The notes under the pieces: model-generated | The model's input: the letters and a program-made list of their open reading frames with translations, nothing else | The model's database searches: none | Told to the model about the DNA's origin: nothing | Assembly: GCF_900106535.1 (NCBI RefSeq) | Contig: NZ_FNOH01000008.1 | Coordinates: 1 to 64,000, forward strand | Reading direction: 5' to 3' | DNA length: 64,000 nt | Source of the DNA: Myxococcus xanthus | GTDB taxonomy: Bacteria; Myxococcota; Myxococcia; Myxococcales; Myxococcaceae | Shown here: positions 24,354 to 32,569 of the stretch, piece after piece | Position numbering within the stretch: position 1 is the stretch's first letter | Layout: each line of letters begins with the position of its first letter | Position numbers and translations under genes: made by a program

Positions 24354-26726
24354 GTGCCTGAATATCTCGCACCCGGTGTCTACGTCGAAGAGACGAGTTT
24401 CCGAGCCAGGTCCATCGAGGGCGTCAGCACCAGCACCAGCGGCTTCGCGGGTCCGGCACGCAAGGGCCCTGTTTCCGGCCCCCCGTCGCTGGTGACGAGC
24501 TTCCCCGAATTCGTCCGGCTCTTTGGCGGCCTCGCGGACCTGGACCTCACCGGCACCCAGGAGACGACCAACTACCTGGCGCACTCGGTCCGCGCCTACT
24601 TCAACGAGGGCGGCTCCCGCCTCTACGTGGCTCGCGCCTTCTCGGGGACGCCGGCCAATGCCACCGCTGGCGCGGACGTCATCCCCAACGCGGACGCGAA
24701 CCTGCGCGCACGCTTCACCGCGAGGTTCCCCGGCCGTGCGGGCAACGGGAGCATCAGCGTCCGGGAAGTGCTCGCGCCCGCCACGGTCGGCGCCATGCGG
24801 CGCGCGCCCACGGGCAGCCTGGTCCGGCTGAATCAGACCGCCGCCTCGGCCGCGCGCATCGTGGGCACCCTGCCCCCGCCCTTCAATGTCCCCGATGGCA
24901 CCACGCTCACGCTGACGTTCGACGGGAACACCGACGTCACCCTCACCTTCTCCGGGCGAAATGCCGAAGCCGCGGCGGCGGCGGAGCTCGACCCTTCGAC
25001 GACATTCCTCGAAGCCAACCAGACGCTCACCGTCACCCTGGGCGGACAGGCGCAGACCCTCACCCTGCCCACCGATACGCCGTTGACGCCCGCGGAGGTC
25101 GTGGACACTCTCAACCGGCAGCTTCGGGGTGGTTACGCCCGGCTCAGCGGCGCCGATGACGCCGCGCCCGTCGGCCGTCTCCTCCTGGGCACCGATGCCC
25201 GCGGTACCGGGGCCATCATCCAGGTCTCGGCCAACCCGCAGCTCAAGCTCGCTGCACAGACGGTCGACAACGCGGCGGACCCGCAGAGCAACGTGAGCGA
25301 CCTGGGCGCGGTGTCCCTCGCGGACATCCAGGTACTCCTGGGTGCCAACGCCACGGCGTCCGTCGATGACAACAAGCTCGTCATCAGCCACCCGCTCCCC
25401 GGTGCCAGCCATTCGTTGGAGGTGGCCTCGGTGAGCTCCAGCGCGCTGGGCCTGGACGCGGCCACCTCGGAGCCCGGGACGGACGGCACGGCGGGGGTGA
25501 CCTGGTGGTTGAAGCAGGCGAACGGCACCTGGTCCAACGGCAGTGACACGTTGCCGCTGCCGAACGACACCGCGTCGCAGTTCCAGCAACTGCCCGGGAA
25601 CAGCCAGTTCGTCACGCTCACCGTCACCACGCAGGACGGTGACGGGCAGGAGCGGCTGTATGAAGGGCTGGGCGTGGACCGCGCCCATCCCCGTTACCCG
25701 GGCCACGTGCTCACCCCTTCGCCCGCCACGCTCTCCGAGCAGATGGAGCGGATGTACGCGTTCGAGGCGGGCAACGGCGTTTCCGCGTTCGCCCTGCGCA
25801 CGGCGCTGGCCGCGGGCCCCTTCACGCTCACCGGTGGTTCCGACGGGAGCGAGCCAAGCGCGGCCTCGTACGAAGACGCGTTCGAGCGGCTGGGCGGCGT
25901 GGAGGACATCTCCATCATCGCCGCGCCGGGCTCCTCGGCGTATGCGTCGGCGCAGGCCGTAAGGCTCGGGCTCATCAGCGCCGCGGAGCGACGCCGTGCC
26001 TATCGCATCGCGGTGCTGGACACGCCGCGCGGATACGGGCCGCAGGACGCGCTGGCACTTCGCGCGCAGGTGGACTCGACCAAGGCCGCGCTCTACTACC
26101 CCTGGGTCGTCGTCGCCAACCCGCTGGCCGGGTCCGAGGCGGCCGATGTCCCTCGTGAAATCGCGCTGCCGCCGTCCGCCTTCCTGTGCGGCATCTACGC
26201 CCGCAGCGACATCGAACGCGGCGTGTTCAAGGCGCCCGCGAATGAAGTGGTCCGTGGCGCGCTGCGCTTCGAGCAGGACATCCACTTCGCGCAGCAGGAG
26301 ACGCTCAACCCACAGGGCATCAATTGCCTGCGCTTCTTCCCGGGACGCGGCTACCGCGTGTGGGGCGCGCGCACCGTCAGCTCCGACCCGGAATGGAAGT
26401 ACGTGAACGTGCGGCGCTACTTCAACTTCCTGGAGCGCTCCGTGGACGAGGGCACGCAGTGGGCCGTGTTCGAGCCCAATGGCGAGCGCCTGTGGGCCAA
26501 CATCCGCGAGACGATTGGCAGCTTCCTGGAGAACCAGTGGCGCACGGGCGCGTTGCTGGGCGCCGACCCGAAGCAGGCGTTCTTCGTCCGGTGTGACCGC
26601 ACCACCATGGACCAGAACGACCTCGATAACGGCCGGCTCGTCTGCCTCATCGGCGTGGCGGTGGTGAAGCCCGCTGAGTTCGTCATCTTCCGCATCGGCC
26701 AGAAGACGGCGGATGCCCGGACCTAA
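24354..26726 (+). CDS. Contractile sheath protein (large form)
   Basis: A 790-residue phage-tail-sheath family protein. The GTG at 24354 is chosen because the conserved start PEYLAPGVYVEETSFRA follows directly; an in-frame GTG at 24342 is less likely. The N-terminal sheath strand and GxxTSTSGFAGPA region are typical. The C-terminal ~300 residues carry the conserved sheath core (SVDEGTQWAVFEPNGERLW, RCDRTTMDQNDLDNGRL). Between them lies a long beta-rich insertion (~150-430), making it roughly twice the length of PVC sheaths; such insertions decorate the outer surface. It contracts to drive the inner tube. Confidence 0.93.
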   Translation: MPEYLAPGVYVEETSFRARSIEGVSTSTSGFAGPARKGPVSGPPSLVTSFPEFVRLFGGLADLDLTGTQETTNYLAHSVRAYFNEGGSRLYVARAFSGTPANATAGADVIPNADANLRARFTARFPGRAGNGSISVREVLAPATVGAMRRAPTGSLVRLNQTAASAARIVGTLPPPFNVPDGTTLTLTFDGNTDVTLTFSGRNAEAAAAAELDPSTTFLEANQTLTVTLGGQAQTLTLPTDTPLTPAEVVDTLNRQLRGGYARLSGADDAAPVGRLLLGTDARGTGAIIQVSANPQLKLAAQTVDNAADPQSNVSDLGAVSLADIQVLLGANATASVDDNKLVISHPLPGASHSLEVASVSSSALGLDAATSEPGTDGTAGVTWWLKQANGTWSNGSDTLPLPNDTASQFQQLPGNSQFVTLTVTTQDGDGQERLYEGLGVDRAHPRYPGHVLTPSPATLSEQMERMYAFEAGNGVSAFALRTALAAGPFTLTGGSDGSEPSAASYEDAFERLGGVEDISIIAAPGSSAYASAQAVRLGLISAAERRRAYRIAVLDTPRGYGPQDALALRAQVDSTKAALYYPWVVVANPLAGSEAADVPREIALPPSAFLCGIYARSDIERGVFKAPANEVVRGALRFEQDIHFAQQETLNPQGINCLRFFPGRGYRVWGARTVSSDPEWKYVNVRRYFNFLERSVDEGTQWAVFEPNGERLWANIRETIGSFLENQWRTGALLGADPKQAFFVRCDRTTMDQNDLDNGRLVCLIGVAVVKPAEFVIFRIGQKTADART

Positions 26727-26744
26727 CGCAAAGGACTCGCCGCC

Positions 26745-27200
26745 ATGCCTACCCGCCCCACGCCCTACGGCGCCTTCAATTTCGAAATCAGCTTCGACGG
26801 CACGTCCTTCGGTGGGTTCTCCGACGTGTCCGGACTCAGCACCGAAGTCACCCTCTCCGAGTACCGCGAGGGCAGCGACCCGGAGAACCACGTGCGCAAG
26901 GTGCCCGGCGCCTTCAAGACGGGCGACGTCACCCTCAAGCGTGGCGTCGTCGACTCTCGGGCCATCTGGACGTGGGTGGAGGACGTCCGCCGCAACGGGC
27001 CGCTGGGCCGCAAGGCCGCCGTCACCATCCGCTTGCTCGACGAGGCGCGCAACCCCGTGCAGTCCTGGAAGCTGGTGAACGTCACGCCCATGAAGTTCAC
27101 CGGCCCCACGCTGGCCGCCAAGGGTGGCGGAGACGTGGCCATGGAAGAGCTCGTCCTCGCCGCTGAAACGGTGCGGATGGGCTTCCCGGACGTGGACTGA
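26745..27200 (+). CDS. Inner tube protein (Pvc1/Afp1-like, gp19 family)
   Basis: A 151-residue T4 gp19-type tube protein: PYGAFNFEISFDGTSFGGF, DVSGLSTEVTLSEYREGSDPE, then KTGDVTLKRGVVDSRAIWTWV and KFTGPTLAAKGGGDVAMEEL. These strands assemble into stacked hexameric rings forming the injected tube. Length and motif order match eCIS tube subunits. It lies 18 bp after the sheath gene, with an SD-like sequence. A second, more divergent tube-like gene (28797-29276) follows the second sheath gene. Confidence 0.93.
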   Translation: MPTRPTPYGAFNFEISFDGTSFGGFSDVSGLSTEVTLSEYREGSDPENHVRKVPGAFKTGDVTLKRGVVDSRAIWTWVEDVRRNGPLGRKAAVTIRLLDEARNPVQSWKLVNVTPMKFTGPTLAAKGGGDVAMEELVLAAETVRMGFPDVD

Positions 27201-27228
27201 GCGGAGCATCAGGGGGAGCTCCCGGGCC

Positions 27229-28800
27229 ATGCGGCGACTGACCTTCGAAGTCACAGAACGCGCGGCGCCCACCGCGCCCGAGCGGATGGACGTTGCCCTC
27301 TTCGTGGGCTTCGTCCGCCGTCGACCGGGCACTTCCGTGCCCGCCGCGCTGTCCCGCTACCTGTTCGAGCAGGGGTGGATGACCGCCCCCACGCTCCGCG
27401 TGGACCCCAACGATCCGCAGGCCCCGCTCACCGACGTCCCCCTGCCCTTCGAGAGCTTCGCCGCCTTCGAGCGCATCTTCGACTGGCGAGCCCGCGCCGG
27501 AACCGCCCCCGACGAGTTCACCGCTCTGGGAGCGGCGGTGCAGGCCTTCTTCGTCCAGGGCGGGCGCAAGTGCTACGTGGTGCGCATGGCGGACCCGCTC
27601 ACTTCAGGGGCGGAGCGCGCCACGCGGCTCGGGCGGCTGAACCTGCTGCTGCCGGGCAGCAGAGTGCCGGCGCCTCCCGGCATGGAGCACCCCGCCTCCG
27701 CCGTGGACCGCACGACGTGGCACGGCGCGGCCCACCTGTTCGGCCTTCAGGATGTGTGCTTCCTCTGCCTTCCAGACCTGCCGGAGCTGGTGGCGGATGC
27801 GCCCGAGCCACTCCCCATCCCCCGCCTGCCACCCGCGGGTGCCACAGGGTTCGTGGAATGCGCCACGCATGGCGCGGCCACCGGGTCCGAGTGGAAGACG
27901 CCGGAGCGCGCGGCGCCTCGCTGCGGACTCACAGCCTACCTGGACTGGGCGGCCTTCCTCGCCGTAGTGGCCGAGCTCCTCCGCGACAGGCGCCTGCGGG
28001 AGACGCACCTGGTCGCGGCGCTGCCGCTGCCCTCGACAAGCCTGGTCTTCGATACTTCCGCGGGCAAGCGCGCCGCGACGCAGGATTTGGGCGCGTTCAT
28101 CCATGCCAGCGGAGTGCTCACCCCATTCCAGAGCGCGTTCATCCAGCTCGCCTATCCGTGGCTGAGGACCGCGTCCTCGGAGGGACTTCCGGAGCGGTTG
28201 GCGGCCCCTGACGGGGCGCTGACGGGGGTGCTGGCACGCAACGCACTGCTTCGCGGCACCTTCCGAAGCGCCCTGGGACTGGGGCTCGCGGAGGTACGAG
28301 AGGTCTTCCCAATCCCAACACGCCTGGACCAGGAACCACGCGATCCGGGGTCGCCGCTGCGCGCACTGGGCGAGCGCGTCACGTTGCTGGGGCCCACGCC
28401 CCGCGGAATGCAGGTGTTGTCCGACGTGACGTCCAGCCAGAGGGTCAGCCACCGCCAGGCTCCGGTGAGCCGGCTCATCTCCTCGGTGCTGCGAGCGGCG
28501 AGGCAACTCGGCGCGGACCTGACGTTTTCACCCTCCAACGAGGACACCTGGTTGGCGCTGCGCTACCGGATGGAGTCCGTGCTCGGCCGGTTCTTCGCAG
28601 AGGGCGCTCTGCGAGGAGCGACGCCGCGCGAGGCTTTCTCCGTGCGGTGTGACCGGACGACCATGACGCAGGACGACCTCGATAACGGGCGGCTCATCGC
28701 GCTGGTGGAATTGGCTCCCGCGGCGGCAATCGAACGGGTGCAGGTCCTTCTCTCCGCGTTGGAGGGTGACGTGTCACTCCAGCAGGAGGAAGCCGCATGA
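27229..28800 (+). CDS. Second, divergent sheath-family protein
   Basis: A 523-residue protein. The start at 27229 opens with RRLTFEVTERAAPTAPER and a divergent N-terminus lacking the APGVYVEE motif. The C-terminus keeps the sheath core, ALRYRMESVLGRFFAEGALRG and RCDRTTMTQDDLDNGRL, closely parallel to the main sheath. PVC/Afp loci also encode two or three sheath paralogues, one thought to sit next to the baseplate. The N-terminal difference suggests a specialised ring rather than the repeating sheath. It overlaps the next gene by ATGA. Confidence 0.85.
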   Translation: MRRLTFEVTERAAPTAPERMDVALFVGFVRRRPGTSVPAALSRYLFEQGWMTAPTLRVDPNDPQAPLTDVPLPFESFAAFERIFDWRARAGTAPDEFTALGAAVQAFFVQGGRKCYVVRMADPLTSGAERATRLGRLNLLLPGSRVPAPPGMEHPASAVDRTTWHGAAHLFGLQDVCFLCLPDLPELVADAPEPLPIPRLPPAGATGFVECATHGAATGSEWKTPERAAPRCGLTAYLDWAAFLAVVAELLRDRRLRETHLVAALPLPSTSLVFDTSAGKRAATQDLGAFIHASGVLTPFQSAFIQLAYPWLRTASSEGLPERLAAPDGALTGVLARNALLRGTFRSALGLGLAEVREVFPIPTRLDQEPRDPGSPLRALGERVTLLGPTPRGMQVLSDVTSSQRVSHRQAPVSRLISSVLRAARQLGADLTFSPSNEDTWLALRYRMESVLGRFFAEGALRGATPREAFSVRCDRTTMTQDDLDNGRLIALVELAPAAAIERVQVLLSALEGDVSLQQEEAA

Positions 28801-29276
28801 GCGGAGACCTCTGGCCACTGCACACCTTCCGCTTCGAACTCACCTTCCAGCCCGAGCCGCTGTCGGGCAGTGGCCCGGAAGAGGCACCCGTGGACGGGGC
28901 CTTCTCCGAGTGCACGGGTCTGGAAGCCACCATGGAGCCGAAGGCCATTCGCGTGGGCGGCCACAACCTGGGCGCCGTGCAGCGCGCCGGGCCGGTGAGC
29001 TTTGGCACCGTGGTGCTCAAGCGAGGCCTCTCGTCGGGCGAGCGGCTGGCTCGCTGGTTCATGAGGGTGACGGACGGCGACTACGGGTACCGGTGCACCG
29101 TGCGAATCCGTCTCAAGGCCCCGTCGGAGAACGGAGGGACCCAGACGGTGCTCACCTACAAGCTGGAGCGCGCCATGCCGGTGAAGTTCAAGGCGGCCGA
29201 CTTCAACGCCCGCGCGACGGACGTCGGTATCGAAGAGCTGCACCTCGTGCACGAAGGACTCTCCCTCGAGGACTAG
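28797..29276 (+). CDS. Second tube protein (Pvc5/Afp5-like)
   Basis: A 159-residue gp19-family protein: LHTFRFELTFQPEPLSG, FSECTGLEATMEPKAIRVGG, GPVSFGTVVLKRGLSSGERL and ERAMPVKFKAADFNARATDV. It has the same strand plan as the main tube protein but a longer first loop, as in the Pvc5-type tube initiator that joins the tube to the spike hub. ATG overlaps the second-sheath stop, so the sheath2-tube2 pair is translationally coupled. Confidence 0.9.
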   Translation: MSGDLWPLHTFRFELTFQPEPLSGSGPEEAPVDGAFSECTGLEATMEPKAIRVGGHNLGAVQRAGPVSFGTVVLKRGLSSGERLARWFMRVTDGDYGYRCTVRIRLKAPSENGGTQTVLTYKLERAMPVKFKAADFNARATDVGIEELHLVHEGLSLED

Positions 29277-29282
29277 CGCGCC

Positions 29283-30602
29283 ATGCCAGATACGACTCCC
29301 GAGAGCGCGAGCTTCATCAACGAGAGCAACGGCGAGGAGGTGCTGGTGCACTTCAACCCGAGCTCGCTCCAGTACACCGTCACCAACAAGCTCCAGAACG
29401 CCCAGGGCCAGGAGAACCAGCAGTTCGTCTCGGAGAGCAGCGCGAAGCTCACCCTGGAGCTGGTCTTCGACACCACCGGCACGGGCGCCAACGTCTGCGA
29501 CCACACGATACGCATTGCCCAGTTCATGGGCGCCAAGAGCCAGATTCCTCCGGACGTCACCTTCCGGTGGGGCGCCTTCGAATTCACCGGTCTGGTGGAC
29601 ACCTATCGGGAGACCATCGACTTCTTCGCATCCGATGGCATCCCCCTGCGCTCGACCGTCTCGGTGGGCATGACGCGGCAGCAACGCGTCTTCTCCAGGG
29701 GAGCCGAAGGCGAAAGTTCGCGGCAGATGGCCGCTGCGCGCAACCAGCCCATCTCGCGCGCCGTCGCGGAGCAGAACAGTGAAGACAATCCGCGCTTCCC
29801 CAGCCAGGACGTGATGACCGTCGACCCGTCCGTGCCACTGGCCCCGCCCACAGCGTTTGCAACAGGCGGAGCCCTGAGCGCGGGCCTGGCGGGTGGAATC
29901 GGAGCGGGTGCCGGGTTCGGTGTTGGAGGTGGGTTCAGCGCGGGGGCGGGACTCGGCGTTGGCGGTGGGTTCGGGGCGGGAGTGGGAATTGGCGTTGGAG
30001 GTGGGTTCAGCGCAGGGGCGGGGCTCGGCGTTGGCGGTGGAATCGGAGCGAGCGGCGTGTTCGCCGCTGGTGGTGGATTCTCGGCCGGCGGTGGCATCTC
30101 AGCGGGTGGCGGATTCTCGGCCGGCGGGGCCTTCTCAGCGGGTGCGGGCGTTTCCGCAGGTGGCGCCTTTTCAGCCGGTGCCTCGTTCGGAGGCAGTGCC
30201 TCATTCAGCGCAGGGGCCATGGCGGGAGGCTCTGCCTCATTCGGCGTAAGTGCGTCCGCATCGAGCCCCATCTTCTCCGCGGGAGCGTCCTTCTCCGCTG
30301 GAGCCAACTTCCCCGCGACCACGGGGGCATCCGCCTCGGGCTGGAGCGCGAATGCCTGGTCTGGCGCGCAGTCCTCCGCGGGCCTCTCGGCCACAGCAGG
30401 CGCGTTCGCGGGACTGCGTGCCAGCCCTCCACGCACCTCCGTCCGACTGGAGACCGTGCGCTCCACCGGGCACGTCGACACCTACACCTACGAAACCACC
30501 GGAGACGGCCTCTTCGAGCTCGGAGGACGCGCCCGGGTCACCAGGCCTCGCTTCGGCGCGACCCTGCCCCCCCGGGGCCGCCTCCGCTTCGAGGGAGATT
30601 GA
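29283..30602 (+). CDS. Pvc7/Afp7-like tube-baseplate adaptor with Gly-rich insert
   Basis: A 439-residue protein. Residues 1-150 match the eCIS tube-associated N-terminal domain (VLVHFNPSSLQYTVTNKLQN, AKLTLELVFDTTG, FRWGAFEFTGLVDTY). Residues ~190-365 are a Gly/Ala/Ser-rich low-complexity tract with GVGGGFSAGAGLG-type units, partly a perfect-frame 72-bp tandem repeat. The last ~60 residues (RTSVRLETVRSTGHVDTYTY) form a short beta domain. Pvc7 relatives usually end in a LysM domain; I do not see a clear LysM here, and the Gly-rich tract is unusual. The insert is presumably flexible and surface exposed. Confidence 0.8.
   Translation: MPDTTPESASFINESNGEEVLVHFNPSSLQYTVTNKLQNAQGQENQQFVSESSAKLTLELVFDTTGTGANVCDHTIRIAQFMGAKSQIPPDVTFRWGAFEFTGLVDTYRETIDFFASDGIPLRSTVSVGMTRQQRVFSRGAEGESSRQMAAARNQPISRAVAEQNSEDNPRFPSQDVMTVDPSVPLAPPTAFATGGALSAGLAGGIGAGAGFGVGGGFSAGAGLGVGGGFGAGVGIGVGGGFSAGAGLGVGGGIGASGVFAAGGGFSAGGGISAGGGFSAGGAFSAGAGVSAGGAFSAGASFGGSASFSAGAMAGGSASFGVSASASSPIFSAGASFSAGANFPATTGASASGWSANAWSGAQSSAGLSATAGAFAGLRASPPRTSVRLETVRSTGHVDTYTYETTGDGLFELGGRARVTRPRFGATLPPRGRLRFEGD
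29922..30040 (+). repeat. 72-bp in-frame tandem repeat in the Pvc7-like gene
   Basis: GTTGGAGGTGGGTTCAGCGC begins at 29922 and again at 29994, each followed by a near-identical GGGGCGGG(A/G)CTCGGC unit, giving a 72-bp (24-codon) period. Shorter degenerate copies continue to about 30200. It encodes alternating GVGGGF/SAGAGLG motifs, and repeat-number variation between strains is likely. Confidence 0.7.
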
Positions 30603-30605
30603 GCC

Positions 30606-30779
30606 ATGTCCATCGTCTTCGACGAGGTCCAGGGGTCCGTCGTCTCAGGTTCCACGCCAGACGCGAGCCAGCGCCCGGCCGCGGAGCCAGCGCTCACGCC
30701 GCCTCCCGTGGATCCGACATCGATTGCCCGCGCCATCCGGCTCATCACGCAACGCAAGGCCCGGCTCCTCGCAGACTGA
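30606..30779 (+). CDS. Small Pvc6/Afp6-like protein (DUF5908 type)
   Basis: A 57-residue protein: MSIVFDEVQGSVVSGSTPDA, a Pro-rich middle, and a basic helix ARAIRLITQRKARLLAD. It starts 3 bp after the Pvc7-like gene and is followed by the hub gene. In PVC/Afp operons a protein of about 55-60 residues occupies the same neighbourhood, near pvc5-pvc7. Position, size, the (I/V)-x-E(V) opening and the basic C-terminal helix support the call, although it is too short for certainty. Confidence 0.65.
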   Translation: MSIVFDEVQGSVVSGSTPDASQRPAAEPALTPPPVDPTSIARAIRLITQRKARLLAD

Positions 30780-30797
30780 GTCCGCTCCCCGTTCTCC

Positions 30798-31874
30798 ATG
30801 ACTGACGCCACGTCACAGCCAGAACATCACCGCCCCACGGTGCGCATCTTCGGCAAGGCCGACGCACGCGTCACCGGTCTGGTCAGCAGCATGCGACTAG
30901 AGGAAGCCGAAGGCGGCCTGTGCTCGCTCGAGCTGCGCTTCGAGGCAATCGCACGCTACGCCGACACCGTGGCCGAGCAGGTCTTCGAGGACGAGCAACT
31001 GCTCAGGCTCGGGGCACCCATCGGCATCTACACCGGTCCCGAGAGCGCCCCTCAGGAGATTTTTCGCGGCGTCATCACCGGAATCGAAGCCGTGTTCTCG
31101 CACGACTCCGCGCCGGAGTTCGTCGTGCTCGCAGAGGACGCACTGCAGAAAGCAAGGCTCGCGCGGCGCACGCACGTCCACAGCGACCTCAAGCTGGCCG
31201 AGCTGGCGGAGAAGCTCGCCCGGGACCTGGGCCTGACGCCCATCATCCCAGGCCTTCGCGAGTCCCTGGGCCTCCAGGTCCAGTGGAACGAAAGCGACCT
31301 GGCCTTCGTGCGGCGATTGCTGGCCACGCGGGATGCGGACTTGCAGGTGACGGGTGACGAGCTCCACGTCTCCGCACGGAGCGCGGTGCGCCGGGGCATC
31401 CTGGAGCTGACCCTCTACTCTGAACTCCGCCGGGTGCGCGTCACGGCGGACCTGGCGCATCAGGCCACCCAGGTCACTTGCACCGGGTGGAACGCCATCC
31501 AGGGCGCCAGGGTCTCCGGCCAGAGCTCCGGCTCGCGACCCGGCCCGGGCGCGGGGCGTACCGGCGCGGAGCTGCTCCAGCAGACGCTGGGCCCTCGGAC
31601 CGAGCACCTCGGCTCGCTGCCCGTGTCCACCAGCGACGAGGCCACCGCCATCGCCAGGGCCGCCTTCGATGCGCGCGCCCGGCGCTTCGTCCGCATCGAC
31701 GCCACTGCGGAGGGCACCCCCGCGCTCCGCGTGGGGACCCACGTGAGGCTCCGCGGCCTGAGCGCTCGCTTCGACAACACCTACTACGTGGTCCGTGCCA
31801 GCCATCGCTACGACACCCTCCACGGCTACGAGACGGACTTCGAGGCCGAGTGCGCCTTCCTGGGAGAGCCATGA
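30798..31874 (+). CDS. gp27-like hub of the spike complex (late control gene D family)
   Basis: A 358-residue protein with the VgrG/gp27 hub pattern: VRIFGKADARVTGLVSSMRL, LGAPIGIYTGP.., EIFRGVITGIEAVFSHD, VVLAEDALQKARLARR, KLAEKLARDLGL, VQWNESDLAFVRRLLA and a C-terminal barrel ending FDNTYYVVRASHRYDT. It lacks the OB-fold/needle part, which is supplied by the next gene, whose start overlaps by ATGA. In PVC/Afp, hub and spike are one VgrG-like protein. Confidence 0.85.
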   Translation: MTDATSQPEHHRPTVRIFGKADARVTGLVSSMRLEEAEGGLCSLELRFEAIARYADTVAEQVFEDEQLLRLGAPIGIYTGPESAPQEIFRGVITGIEAVFSHDSAPEFVVLAEDALQKARLARRTHVHSDLKLAELAEKLARDLGLTPIIPGLRESLGLQVQWNESDLAFVRRLLATRDADLQVTGDELHVSARSAVRRGILELTLYSELRRVRVTADLAHQATQVTCTGWNAIQGARVSGQSSGSRPGPGAGRTGAELLQQTLGPRTEHLGSLPVSTSDEATAIARAAFDARARRFVRIDATAEGTPALRVGTHVRLRGLSARFDNTYYVVRASHRYDTLHGYETDFEAECAFLGEP

Positions 31875-32569
31875 CCGACACCGCACACGCTCAGGAGCGC
31901 CGCCTGCTGGGCGCCATGCTCGGCACCTATCTGGCGAAGGTCGTGTCCGTGGAGGACCCCGAACACCTGGCGCGCGTCAAGGTCCGCCTGCTCACCGCGC
32001 CCGAGGGCCTGGCCGATGCGGACGTGGCCTTGTGGGCGCGGGTCGCCGTGCCGTTCTCCGGCAGTGGCTGGGGCGCGCTCTTCCTCCCGGACAAGGATGA
32101 CGAGGTGGCCGTGGTCTTCGCCGGAGGAGACCCGCGCCAGCCGCTGGTCGTGGGGGGCCTGTGGAACGGGCGTGCCCGTCCGCCGGAGACGCCCGGTGGA
32201 AATCGCGTGGACCGATACGTCATCAAGGCCCGGAATGGCAGCCGCATCGCCATCGTCGAAGCGAGCGAGGGCACCGCGCAAATCACCCTGGAAGTCCCCG
32301 GTGGCGTGAGCGCCACGCTGAAGCAGGCCAACGGAGGCGAGCTCACGCTGGAGGCAGCGGGCAACACCGTCACGCTCGCCCAGCAAGGCGTCACCGTCCG
32401 GGCCGCGACCACGGTGTCCGTCACCGCCAGTCAGGTGGAGGTGAGCGCCGGTCAGGTCACGGTCAACGCGGCGATGTCGTCCTTCTCGGGCGTCGTGAAG
32501 TGCGACACGCTGCAGACCAACTCGGTGATGGGCGTGACGTACACGCCAGGGGCGGGCAACGTATGGTGA
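31871..32569 (+). CDS. gp5-like spike protein (baseplate assembly protein V type)
   Basis: A 232-residue protein. The OB-fold (about residues 12-105) contains GTYLAKVVSVEDPEHLARVKVR, FSGSGWGALFLPDKDDEV and GDPRQPLVVGGLWNG, as in gp5/VgrG. A repeating beta-strand stretch follows (ITLEVPGGVSATLKQANGGE, VTLAQQGVTVRAATTVSVTA), which would form the trimeric beta-helical needle. Together with the preceding hub gene it makes a split VgrG. No PAAR tip gene is seen near it. Confidence 0.88.
   Translation: MTDTAHAQERRLLGAMLGTYLAKVVSVEDPEHLARVKVRLLTAPEGLADADVALWARVAVPFSGSGWGALFLPDKDDEVAVVFAGGDPRQPLVVGGLWNGRARPPETPGGNRVDRYVIKARNGSRIAIVEASEGTAQITLEVPGGVSATLKQANGGELTLEAAGNTVTLAQQGVTVRAATTVSVTASQVEVSAGQVTVNAAMSSFSGVVKCDTLQTNSVMGVTYTPGAGNVW

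Noticed and set aside
23922-27332. Minus-strand open frame of 1136 codons across sheath and tube genes
   Set aside because: It is antisense to well-conserved sheath/tube genes, is Arg/Gly/His-rich without domains, and follows from high third-position GC.
29922-30200. Non-coding minisatellite
   Set aside because: The repeat keeps the reading frame (72 bp) and lies inside a protein whose ends match the eCIS adaptor.
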